The notes beneath the pieces were generated by a model. It did not search any database. It was not told where the DNA came from and worked only from the letters and a program-made list of their open reading frames with translations. A program made the translations under genes and the position numbers. DNA of 64,000 nt from contig OY755039.1 in assembly GCA_963576565.1 (NCBI GenBank), positions 86,633,207 to 86,697,206 on the forward strand. The letters run 5' to 3'. Each line of letters opens with the position of its first letter. Position 1 is the first letter of the stretch. Shown here in pieces: positions 22,952-31,592 of the stretch. The DNA comes from Aspidapion aeneum (lineage: Eukaryota; Arthropoda; Insecta; Coleoptera; Brentidae).

Positions 22952-23762
22952 TTTTTTCTATTTTTCTTTCTTTAATTTCACTTGTTGTTTATAGTTTTAG
23001 GTCCTTGCTTTATTTGCAATTTGGTATTTGTTAAAAAATACTGTTGTGGATTTTTCCTAGAAATTGCGAATAAACTAAATCAAAAAAAATTGTACGAACC
23101 GTTGACGTAAAAAATACGAACCGAATGGTACATAGGCGAGAAGAACGTAAAACAAACAAAATGTAATTTTTAAAATCTTTTTAAGAAAACCCTAGTTCTG
23201 AGTTAAATAATAAATTGCCTTGGCACTGATGTAAATCTTATCAAAAAATAACTTAACTTGGTTGGTTAACTTTTGCATTTCTAGGGAAAAATAAATTTTT
23301 AAGCAGACATGTTTCGTAACATTTTAGAAAATCGTAGAATGACAATGATAGATATTGCATTCTTAAACATATAATTACATTTTATTTTAGCTCACACGTG
23401 CACTATAAGTAGTGTGTTAGCTCACCCGTATACTACGAGTAGTGTGAGTTATGCTGATCTTATCAAGAATTGGAAAAAAAAGTTTTTCCGATTTCAAATA
23501 TTTTTATATATGTTTGCGTTTCAAATGATATTGAAACTTTTTGTCGCGCCGTCTGTCTGTCTGTCTGTATGTCTGTGTGTAACGACCAACCGATCAGGTT
23601 TGGTTTTGTCTCTAGATGGTCCCATTTAAAAATGAATAAAATCCGCCGGACACAAAGCGAAAGAAGTGGGGTAGATTTAAAAAATTAGATTTCTGGTACA
23701 AATATTACTTGTGTGGTACTATATTAAAGGTAACTGTGCATAAACATAAAAAAATACACCAG

Positions 23763-24404
23763 TAGTAGTAGTGTGGGGTAGGCTCTAGGCCTGGCGACTA
23801 GGCACATGAAGCGCCGTTTTCGCCAACCCCCGGGCATCCCCCCTACTGCGTCCTTCTTTCGCTAAGGAATCTGCCCGTCTTCTGTACAAAGGCCAGAATA
23901 TCGGGCCACCTAAGATTCAGAAGGTCCTCCGTCTCAAAGGCTTCCTCTTCGAATACCTCTCTTCTTGCCTCCTTGTATGCTTCACATGATGAGAGAAAAT
24001 GCGCCGAGGTCTTGTCCTCGGCCCAACATCGCTCGCACGTCGCGTCTTCATTCACTCATCTTTGCCAGGTGTCCTTGTAGGACGCAGTGTCCGGTTAGGG
24101 CTCCCACTATGGCTCCCACCTCTCTTCGTGTTCTACGGAGCAGCCAGTCCCTACGGGATTTGCTGTATCCTGTCACATACTCCGCCTGTCTGGCGTTTCC
24201 TGTGTTGGTCCACTCCCTTTGTATCTCTTTCTGGGTCCACTCTCTTAGGGCCGACTTCATTTGCCCTCTTGTGAGCCCCAGGAACCGTTCTAGCCCGACG
24301 CATTTCTGCTGGGATCCTCCCCTGGCTTCAAAGGTGTTACACTGGGGAGGCTATCTCCAATTGGACGCATCCTCGTGTGGCGGATAGGGGGTATTAGAGT
24401 TTAC
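23763..24404 (-). mobile_element. (ACT)n-tailed non-LTR retrotransposon, 3' fragment, copy b
   Basis: A 5'-truncated minus-strand LINE ends in ACT triplets (CAGTAGTAGTAGTG on the plus strand at 23,759-23,775). It encodes the end of an RNase H domain and a cysteine-histidine motif, like the fragment at 11,874-12,271 though from a different subfamily. It is inserted in a family-C element, whose two halves flank it. Confidence 0.75.
23843..24335 (-). pseudogene. LINE ORF2 C-terminus: RNase H end and zinc-knuckle
   Basis: Two overlapping frames read as one protein. The first (24,335 down to 24,048) has a GLERFLGLTRGQMKSAL segment, an ARQAEYVTGYSKS segment and a GALTGHCVLQGHL motif, which mark the end of RNase H and the linker. 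The second (24,055 down to 23,843) has CERCW, then HFLSSCEAY, the usual Cys-Cys-His-Cys knuckle, and a short tail. A one-base frameshift separates them near 24,050. This is the C-terminal part of an R1/I/Loa-type ORF2. It is non-functional. Confidence 0.78.
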
Positions 24405-24470
24405 ATTAATCGTGTTAGCTTAGGTGCCCATAAATTGGTAGAGTATTTTCTTTAGTCGACATATTCAAAT

Positions 24471-25316
24471 AGGGGAGGCTGGAGCAAGTGCGTCACTAAG
24501 GATAATTCATAGAGCCACCATCATAAGTGTCAACAGCAATTGTTGAAAAAAATTACATACATTTTTCTTTGTGTAGGGCCCATTAGACCCTTAAACCGGT
24601 ACTGGTGGGAAGCCAGCTTTAAAGACACAAAACTCCGTCATTGGTAGTTGAAATTTGGCAAAGGTCGTAAAGACTCTTACTGCATTTCGTCGAGTTGATA
24701 AATTAAAAGCATAAAGTGAACCGCATGAAGCAGACAACTAAATTGCTGGTTAAACACGAAAAAGGAATGAATATCATAAAAACACTTTTACGTCTGTATG
24801 TCTGTCGTATTATAGTAATTTCAAAATATCAAGTACTTTAACTTAGAGTAACAAAAAAAAATTGTGTGTGCTTAAGACCACACGGCAGAAGTGTAAACTT
24901 CAACAAGGCGAAATTAATAATACCAATGAGTCTTTGATCCATATAGAGTGGCAACCGGCGAGCTTTGCCACATTGAGGGGTAGATGACGCTGAAATAAAT
25001 TTTAATTAGTACGCAATATTCAGGGACAAATAATAATATGATCTAATGGCATTTATATGATAGACATGAACCTCGGAACTTGCACATGCAACTAAATCGT
25101 ACTAGTAATCCCTGAATATTGCGTACCAGACGAATCAGACGAATTTCAGAATCAGACTTCACCCGAATGAGCGTTACATAGCCGAGCCTGACGCCTCAGT
25201 CCATTTCAATACCCACAAAAACTGCTAAACGCGCTTAAAGAAGTTTACACTTCAAAAATACTTCGTCAATGTATGGGAAATCTAAGCTTACAAAGTTCTA
25301 ACTCTACCTTTTTTTT
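24471..25316. other. Non-coding interval
   Basis: No gene is supported. CCTGAATATTGCGTAC at 25,109-25,124 is mirrored by GTACGCAATATTCAGG at 25,009-25,024, so a 115-bp hairpin lies here. The remainder is AT-rich unique-looking sequence. Confidence 0.4.
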
Positions 25317-25788
25317 ACCTTCCTAGCCGGCGCAGCAATGGCTAAAGAAGGTTTTATTTTCGATAAAAAATGTTTTTCAGAAACGCCGAAAATGTGTAAT
25401 TTGGGTGTATTTTGACCTATGTTAGCAATATCCTCGTGACGTCACTGTGTGTGTATATGTATGTCTGTAACACGATAACTCCTAAACCGCTGAACCGATT
25501 TTCAGGTAAAACAGTGTTCTACATTTTAACAGACCGATTGGATTGTGGTCAAAAATCCATTTATGCTAATGACATTTTTTTGACAATAAAAAAATGCTAC
25601 CTTTTTAACGGAGCATCGCATCAATATGCAGGTTTCAGAATATAGTAGATGTTCTTCTAAATAATTTGTATTATAACCAAACACTTTGTAGGAGCTTTCG
25701 TTTCTAAGATATATAGAAAAAAACAGTTTTTAAGGCTGATATAAAGTTCACTTAAAGTGTATGTATTGTATAGGCTACCTAGGAAGGT
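25317..25788 (+). mobile_element. Dispersed element family A, complete copy
   Basis: The ends ACCTTCCTAGCC and GGCTACCTAGGAAGGT are inverted repeats. The body contains ACTCCTAAACCGCTGAACC, a CTTTTTAACGGAGCATCG word and a GTGACGTCACTGTGTGTG patch. The same order is seen at 60,487-60,979, and inverted at 45,740-46,222 and in part at 44,140-44,305. No coding capacity; a MITE-like element of about 470 bp. Confidence 0.78.
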
Positions 25789-25793
25789 ATTAA

Positions 25794-28700
25794 TTTTTTT
25801 TTTACGGGTATTCGCACTCACAAGGAGTTCCCTATCACGCTCGAGAAGCGGCAAGTGCGCGGAAATGTTGGTGTGTGTTGGTTTTGAAACGGTTCAGGTT
25901 GTAACCTGCCTCTATTTTGACAATAAATTGATGGTTACTGTCTGTTTGACGTATTCGCCTAGTAGGTGCTACTCCCGGGGGGATCATACGTGCCAACTCT
26001 TCAGAGCATTTTCCGTGATAATACCTGTAGAAGAGAGATAGATCGCCCACAGTTCTTCGATGTTCGAGACTATCCAAGCTACGGGTAAGTACGGGGTCAT
26101 TGATCAGCTTAATAGCTCGTTTTTGCACGGTGTTCAAAAGCATTAAGGTATGTTTGGGTGCCGCACTCCATATATGTGAGCAGTACTCCATAGCTGGTCG
26201 AATCTGGGCTTTGTAGAGGGTCAATAGTTGGCTTGGTGTATACAGATGTCTTGTACGAAATAGCACCCCAAGCTTTTGGGACGCCCTTTTAGCTATATCT
26301 GCCACGTGACTGTGCCAAGACATGTTGGTCTCTGCAGTGACTCCTAAGATGTTCGACTGGCTCTGCAATGCGACAGCACTTCCAGATAGTATGATGTTTG
26401 GCTTACCGGTGCTGATCTTTTTTGAAAACAGGGCTGCTTGGGTTTTCTGCGCGTTGAACTGTACGGTTTTTGTTGCCCCAGTCCTCTATTATCTCCAAGT
26501 CGTTATTTATCTGTGATATTTCAGTTAGTCTAAGGTAATGGAATTCACGTGCGAAGAGACATGTGGGTGGTATGACTGAGGAGACTACATTGCCATCATC
26601 TGCAAAGCAATAAAGTGGATTTACTGTTTTACCTATGAGGTCATTTATGTAAATCAGAAAAAGTGTTGGCGAAAGGATTGCTCCCTGTGGCACACCAGCA
26701 TTTATTTGGTAAGAGTTGGAGTTCCGGCCATCCAGTGCAACATAAATGGATCTATCCTTAAGGTAACTTTCAAACCAAGTGCAAAGTCTCGGCGACAATC
26801 CCGTTGCTTTGAGCTTGTTGAGCAGATTTTCATGCCACACTTTATCGAATGCTTTAGATATATCTAAGGCAATTGTTCTTGTTTCACCTCGCAACTCAAT
26901 CGCTTTTTGCCACAAGTGAGTGACGTATGTAAGTAAATCGCCAGTTGACCTATATTTTTGAAATCCGTATTGCTTGTCGTTGATAATTTTGTACTTTTCC
27001 AAGTACTTGGTTAGGTGTTTGTTCAAAACTCTTTCCATTACTTTTGATATCACCGGAAGTAGAGCAATTGGTCTATAGTTTAACCGATCTGTCTTTTTTC
27101 CTTTCTTTGGAATGGGTTGTACTGCGGCAGACTTCCATGATGATGGATATACTCCTTGCCTATAAGATAAATTGAATAATTTTGCGAAAGTTGGTTGCAC
27201 AATTTTTGAGTACTATCGCGGGAATGCCATCTGGACCCATTGCTTTGTTTGTATCCAACTTTTTAAGGGATTTTCGTATTTCTCTGTGACAAAAGGGTAC
27301 CTCTGGCATACTGTGGGAAACTCTTTCAATGAACGGTGGAGTTTTTCCATTTGGCACTGTTAGGTTTGAGTTGGAGGAAAAGATTTTGGCCAGCATATTG
27401 GCTTTTTTCTCTGATGTTGTGGCTAAGTGAGTATTTTTATCTGTAAGTGGTGGTATGGATGACTTGGTGAAGTTTGATCCAACGGCTTTTGCAAGAGACC
27501 AAAAGGACCTAGAACTACTTGGACAATTCAGCAACCTGTTTTTTATTTTTTGATTGTATGTTTCTTCGGCGGCGTCAATAGTAATTTTGCAACTATTTCT
27601 GGCTTCTATAAATTCTGTGTGGTTTTGAGCGGTTTGTTGTCGTTTCCAAAGGTTATATGCTCTGTGTTTTTTCTGCACAGCTGTTTGACACTGGCTGTTG
27701 AACCAAGGTTTTGCATTAGCTCTGCGTTTTATTTTATGTGGGATATATGCATCCATTCCAGATAAGATTACTTTTGTTATTTCATTACAGCAAATAGTGG
27801 GATCAGCTGTTTTAAAGCAAACCTCTTGCCATGGAAAATCCAGGTAAAACTGTTTAAGGTCATTCCATTTTGCCGATTTATAGTGCCACATTTTACGAGG
27901 AAGTGATTGTTGGCTTGGCGGTATGAACATTTCGCACTTTGTTCTTATAAGTTTATGATCGGATGAACCAAGTGGGGGATCTACTTGAATTGTGTACAAG
28001 TCAAAATTTGTAGTTAGGAACAAGTCTAAAAGCGCTGCAAATTCACCCCTTTCTGAGATACGGGTAGGTTCATCGACAAGCTGCGTTAGACCACAACTTA
28101 TGGCAAAAGCTTCTGCTTCCCTGCCTTCATTATCTGTTTTGTTGTGGTGTTTTAGCCAGGGTATATTGTGGACGTTGAAATCGCCTAAAAAAACAATTTC
28201 CGCATGTGGATAGTTAGACTGTTTTCGGATAATGTCGCAAAAAAGTTTTGATACTCGGTGTTACTTGGCGGTCGGTAGAGGCAGCAAATGAACTTGGTAG
28301 ATGACTTTGAGGTGAATTTCAGCCATATGATATCGAGGTTCGCTGGTTCTAGCTTCTCCTCTCGATGACATGAAAGGTCATATTTAATGTACACACAGAT
28401 CCCAAAATTATGTCGAAATCGGTGGTGTAGGTCATAGCAAGATAGTTCACAATAGGTGTTGCAGAACTGATTTTAGTTTCAGTGAGAACAAGGATGTCAG
28501 GTCTTTGTTCTTCAAGATGTTGGTGAACTGAATTCATGTTGGTACTTAATCCTCTTATATTGCTAAAATCAATTCTGAGTTGAGTTTTTGGTCTTCTTTT
28601 AATATCTTTGCATGAAGGACCCCCAGGATCATCCGACGCCCGGAGATCCGAGTGGTCCGGTATTTTACCTCCGGAATATTTTGATCCTGGAGGCGCCATC

Positions 28701-28860
28701 ATGCTATCTGTTACTCATTGTTGGAACCGGACTGCCAGCGCAGTAGCGGAACGTGATACCACTTAGCGCTACTCAGTTCTGGCATGGTGGTATCTCACCG
28801 ATCTCACCGGTCGACGCCCAATGAGTAAAAAGCGTCTACCACCTGTCAATATTGATTTAA
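25794..28860 (-). mobile_element. Jockey-like non-LTR retrotransposon, copy 2, nearly full length
   Basis: The element runs on the minus strand from about 28,860 (5' end unsure) to a short poly(A) tail, seen as T at 25,794-25,803. It contains an endonuclease, an RT domain and the C-terminal region found in copy 1. Against copy 1 it lacks 84 bp near 25,915; the deletion lies between GCA trinucleotides. The tail lies next to a family-A element and the 5' end next to a family-C fragment. No convincing target duplication was found. Confidence 0.88.
25835..28702 (-). pseudogene. LINE ORF2: endonuclease-reverse transcriptase, frameshifted
   Basis: Domain order on the minus strand: N-terminal segment and apurinic-type endonuclease (28,702-27,900; FSNIRGL, LTETK, GDFN and GSSDHKLI are visible in turn, in different frames), a linker, then reverse transcriptase (27,700-26,500; motif A ALDISKAFDKVW, motif B GVPQGAILSPTLF, motif C CFADDGN), and the C-terminal region to the stop at 25,835. 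At least four frame changes are present (near 28,350-28,390, 28,190, 27,170-27,200 and 26,370-26,400), and 28 codons are missing near 25,915. Key catalytic residues remain, so decay is recent. The product would nick target DNA and reverse-transcribe its own RNA. Confidence 0.87.
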
Positions 28861-28866
28861 TTGATT

Positions 28867-29145
28867 ATATTCATTGTTAAATGATACCATTTAGACCCAG
28901 AAACCAACCTAGATACCAAGTTTTATTAAAATTGGGCATGCACTTTTTGAGTTATGCGCGTTGGTCTCCACAGAGAGACATATATACACATACAGATAGA
29001 CAGACAGATGAGGTGACAATTTTTTTTAAATAATTTGAAACGAAAAGATATAAAAATGTTTGAAATCGGTGAAATTTTTTATTTTTTTTTGACACGATCA
29101 CCGTAAATTATATTTATAGTACATGTGTGACCTAAAAGTAATTAA
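28867..29145 (-). repeat. Dispersed element family C, fragment
   Basis: Read on the minus strand it matches 43,330-43,600: CGGTGATCG, a CCGATTTCAAACATTTTTA word, a TGTCTGTCTATCTG run, and CGCATAACTCAAAAAGTGC. The (CTGT)n run is short and the hairpin end (near 29,120) is worn. LINE copy 2 lies immediately beside it. Confidence 0.6.
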
Positions 29146-29224
29146 CACACTATTTTCCTTTTTTCCCGCCCCATTTTTAGTTTTTACAGGTTTTATGTTT
29201 CATGTTGTAAATTTTAGTAAAAAT

Positions 29225-29436
29225 TAATTTAAACGTGAATATTAGTACCCGTGAATTTAAAAATCAAACAAGTTTCGTGGCTAATCGAGTAAAAAGGAGT
29301 TTTTGTTTCTCTCATATTTTTCCGTGGGTAGCTTGAACCAAGATCCAAGATCTAATGGACACCTAACAAGTGTTGACAGTTAACTGTTTCGTCCTTATGG
29401 GACTCCTCAGAACACTGCTCGGTCAATGTGACACTC
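29225..29436 (-). mobile_element. Hammerhead-bearing short retroelement (retrozyme or Penelope repeat), single copy
   Basis: On the minus strand this copy shares a GTGTCACATTGACC upstream word, the ribozyme (29,416-29,369), and about 150 bp downstream (TAGGTGTCCATTAGA, AGCTACCCACGG, CGATTAGCCACGAAA, then GGGTACTAA) with the two copies at 45,031-45,727. It holds less than one 523-bp monomer. No protein is encoded. Known families with this structure are animal retrozymes and the terminal repeats of Penelope-like elements; no Penelope reverse transcriptase was seen in the window. Confidence 0.72.
29369..29416 (-). ncRNA. Type I hammerhead ribozyme, intact core
   Basis: Read on the minus strand, all elements are in order. 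Stem I 5' strand is AGUGUU; conserved core CUGAGGA (fits CUGANGA); stem II GUCC with GGAC around loop CAUAA; core GAAA; stem III CAG with CUG around loop UUAA, closed by the A-U pair next to the core; cleavage triplet GUC; and stem I 3' strand AACACU, which pairs perfectly with AGUGUU (6 bp). Stem I is open, so it is type I. A short stem III with a self-complementary loop is known from ribozymes of Penelope-like elements and animal retrozymes. Predicted self-cleavage occurs after the C at 29,375. Confidence 0.9.
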
Positions 29437-29944
29437 TTGCGAAGTTAATTAGAAGGTTTTGTCTATAATCCTATGTTAATAGTGAGAAAACTCTCGAATC
29501 TATGGATATGAACCCTTTCATCCCTTAGGAACAGATTAACAAAAGCTTTAGTTTTGACATTTTTTTTCGTTTGATAAAACTCAATCTATTTACATAAAAT
29601 TAAATCATTAGACTTGCTTTTCTGAATGTTACTTTTTGCTATAAAAATACACAATCTGTGACTGTACAAAATTAAAATAAGATAAATGTGATCCGGTGAA
29701 TATACAAAAATGCGTTAGGTTGAGAAAAAATTTGAAGACTCTTCGTTTTCGGTCTAGAAGCAATTCATATTACTTTTTGGCAACAGACCATTTCCCCCTA
29801 ATTCGACCCCGCTAAGACTGAGAAAATGTTTTTTTCCAAATTCAACAATTTTTTTTGAAGAATGGAATTCCCTTTCCAATGATGTATGAGTCGATTAGGT
29901 TAGGAAAAGCAAGTAGCTCTTTAGTGGCATCCGTAAATTGGGGG

Positions 29945-30024
29945 GTAGGAGACAATTCGCCGCGGCCGATTCGCCGCGGGACAGTTCGCCGCCGGCCGAT
30001 TCGCCGCGGGGACAATTCGCCTCG
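29945..30024. repeat. GC-rich short-unit array (ACAATTCGCCGCGG)
   Basis: Five to six units alternate GACAATTCGCC or CCGATTCGCC with a GCGG core, about 13-17 bp each. It is a GC-rich island in AT-rich DNA, similar in design to the array at 4254-4393. The 74-codon ORF spanning it has no recognisable domain. Confidence 0.75.
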
Positions 30025-30995
30025 AGATTTTTTATTTTATGATGTAACCATTAGCAATTGTTTAAACAGTTTTATTTAGCTTGACTTCATATAATAAATT
30101 TGTTTATTTCTTTGATCATAACTTTCTTGAAACTTCTCCAACTAGGTATTTGGGGTTAGTATACAATTCAACAATTTTTTCTATTAGAAAAATAAATAAA
30201 ATGGCGGATCCAAAATGGCGGATTTTGCCATTTAGAAACCGATTTGCATCAAACTCGGAACTTTAAGGCCTTTCAGGTCGCTGATTATTATTTTTAACTT
30301 AATTTAAAAAAATCAAAATGGCGGTTCCACAAAGGCGCACTTTCTTATTTATAAACCGATTTGCCTCCAACTTGAAGCATCGCGGCGCCTAAAGTAACTC
30401 AATACAATTTTTGATTTAAATTTTAAAACCTGAAAATGGCGGATTACTCGGGGCCTAGGCTGCCCCCCCAAGCCTTAGATTTTTTTAGATATTTTTCACA
30501 TATTTCATGAATAAAATGATTAAAGAGTATTCGCCATCATGAGGCAAAAGAAGTAAAATCATTTATATTTTCTGCTATACTAATCCTACTTGAAACTTAG
30601 GTCAAAATTTAATTGTGAACATTTCATGAAGTAATAACAACCTTAAGCTCAATTAAAACATAGACAGGCTTTAATTAATCAACGGGTGAAGGCTAATAAT
30701 ACACTTTAAATTGTCTTAAGGGTGTATTCTGCTCGTAGTAGTAATTGAGCTTATTAATATTAAAAGTAGAGTTCTCGGAAAGTTTCAAGAAAGCTATGCT
30801 CTATATTTATTAGAGATTTATTGGAAGTAAAATACTAGTGGTATATTGGCATCTACGCTTGCGCAGTTGCGCGGTTAAGTACGCGAGACCATGAGCATAC
30901 GCAGCATAAAACTTAGGGGATGGCAAATGTAAAAAGTTAAAAATAAAAAAGGTATTTGTTCAAATAAACAAAATAAACAAAAACGAACATACACA
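30025..30995. other. Non-coding interval with a reversed copy of the 118-bp unit
   Basis: At 30,195-30,345 the words ATGGCGGATCCAAAATGGCG and AACTTAATTTAAAAAAATC, followed by AAACCGATTTG, match the reverse complement of the tandem unit at 2731-3082. Near 30,440-30,530 a C-rich patch and an AGATATTTTTCACATATTTC word resemble, inverted, 5370-5450. No gene is supported. Confidence 0.45.
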
Positions 30996-31592
30996 CAGTG
31001 AAACCTCCTATAAGCGGACACTCACGGTTCCCTCCATTTTGTCCGCTTATTGGAGGTGTCCGCTTAAGAGAGGGAACTGCGAAATTTTGATATATATTTA
31101 TTAACAATTTCCGCTGCTTGAGATTTTCCGATATTAAATTTTTCGGCGATCTTTCGTGCTGAAACATTCACGTTCCTTCTCCAAAACGGTTAACAACTTC
31201 CATTTTTCCACATAAACTAAGAAGTTTTTTTACTAGGCGTCATTTCAAAAAGATCTATTATTACCCAAATGAACAATAAAAATAAACACAGCAGTCCCAC
31301 CGAATAAAATAATGTTGTAAATACGACAGTGCCGCATTAAAACGGAAAGAGGTAATTCCCCGGCTGCAGAGTGCATTGTTGCCAACATACTTCATAATAT
31401 TTATTCCCATGTCGTGCAGCACTCCGTCCCGTTGTCAGAAGTTCGCGTCCGGTTAAGGGAGGTATTAGAGTGTCCGGTAATAGGAGGGAATTTTACATGT
31501 GACCACATAGGCAAAGGCTTGGTTCCAATAAATGTGTCCGCTTAAATGGAGTGTCCGCTTAATAGACGTGTCCGCAAGGAGAGGTTTCACTG
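30996..31592 (-). mobile_element. pogo/Tigger-like transposon, internally deleted
   Basis: Terminal inverted repeats begin CAGTGAAACCTCC at the left and end GGAGAGGTTTCACTG at the right, with TAAGCGGACA-type words inside both ends; this is the classic terminus of the pogo/Tigger group. A TA follows the right end; the left flank reads CA, so a TA duplication would require one change. Multiple TGTCCGCTTA words lie in both subterminal regions. A remnant of the transposase N-terminus is on the minus strand. About 600 bp remain out of a typical 2-3 kb. Confidence 0.85.
31076..31242 (-). pseudogene. pogo/Tigger transposase N-terminal DNA-binding fragment
   Basis: Starting from an ATG at 31,242, the minus strand gives MTPSKKTS, then stops. 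In shifted frames it continues with a KMEVVNRFGEG segment and then a SARKIAEKFNIGKSQAAEI segment, a helix-turn-helix of the CENP-B N-terminal type seen in pogo transposases. At least one stop and one frameshift are present, and the rest of the HTH, the DDE domain and the C-terminus are missing. It would have bound the element's ends. Confidence 0.7.

Larger units (their letters stand above)
23393..24470 (+). mobile_element. Dispersed element family C, copy split by a LINE
   Basis: The left part (23,393-23,762) matches 43,316-43,750: AGCTCACACGTGCAC/AGTGTG hairpin, a GCGCCGTCTGTC word, a short (CTGT)n run and CGACCAAC. After the LINE (23,763-24,404) the 3' end resumes with TTAGCTTAGGTGCCCATAAA, matching 44,036-44,070. 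The left hairpin is present twice here. The 2- to 3-unit inner repeat seen in the 43-kb copy is missing. Confidence 0.7.

Noticed and set aside
26322..28213. Plus-strand ORFs of 60-97 codons across LINE copy 2, and 36,212-36,847 (211 codons) across the RTE-like element
   Set aside because: They are antisense to the retrotransposon coding strand, with no motifs of their own.
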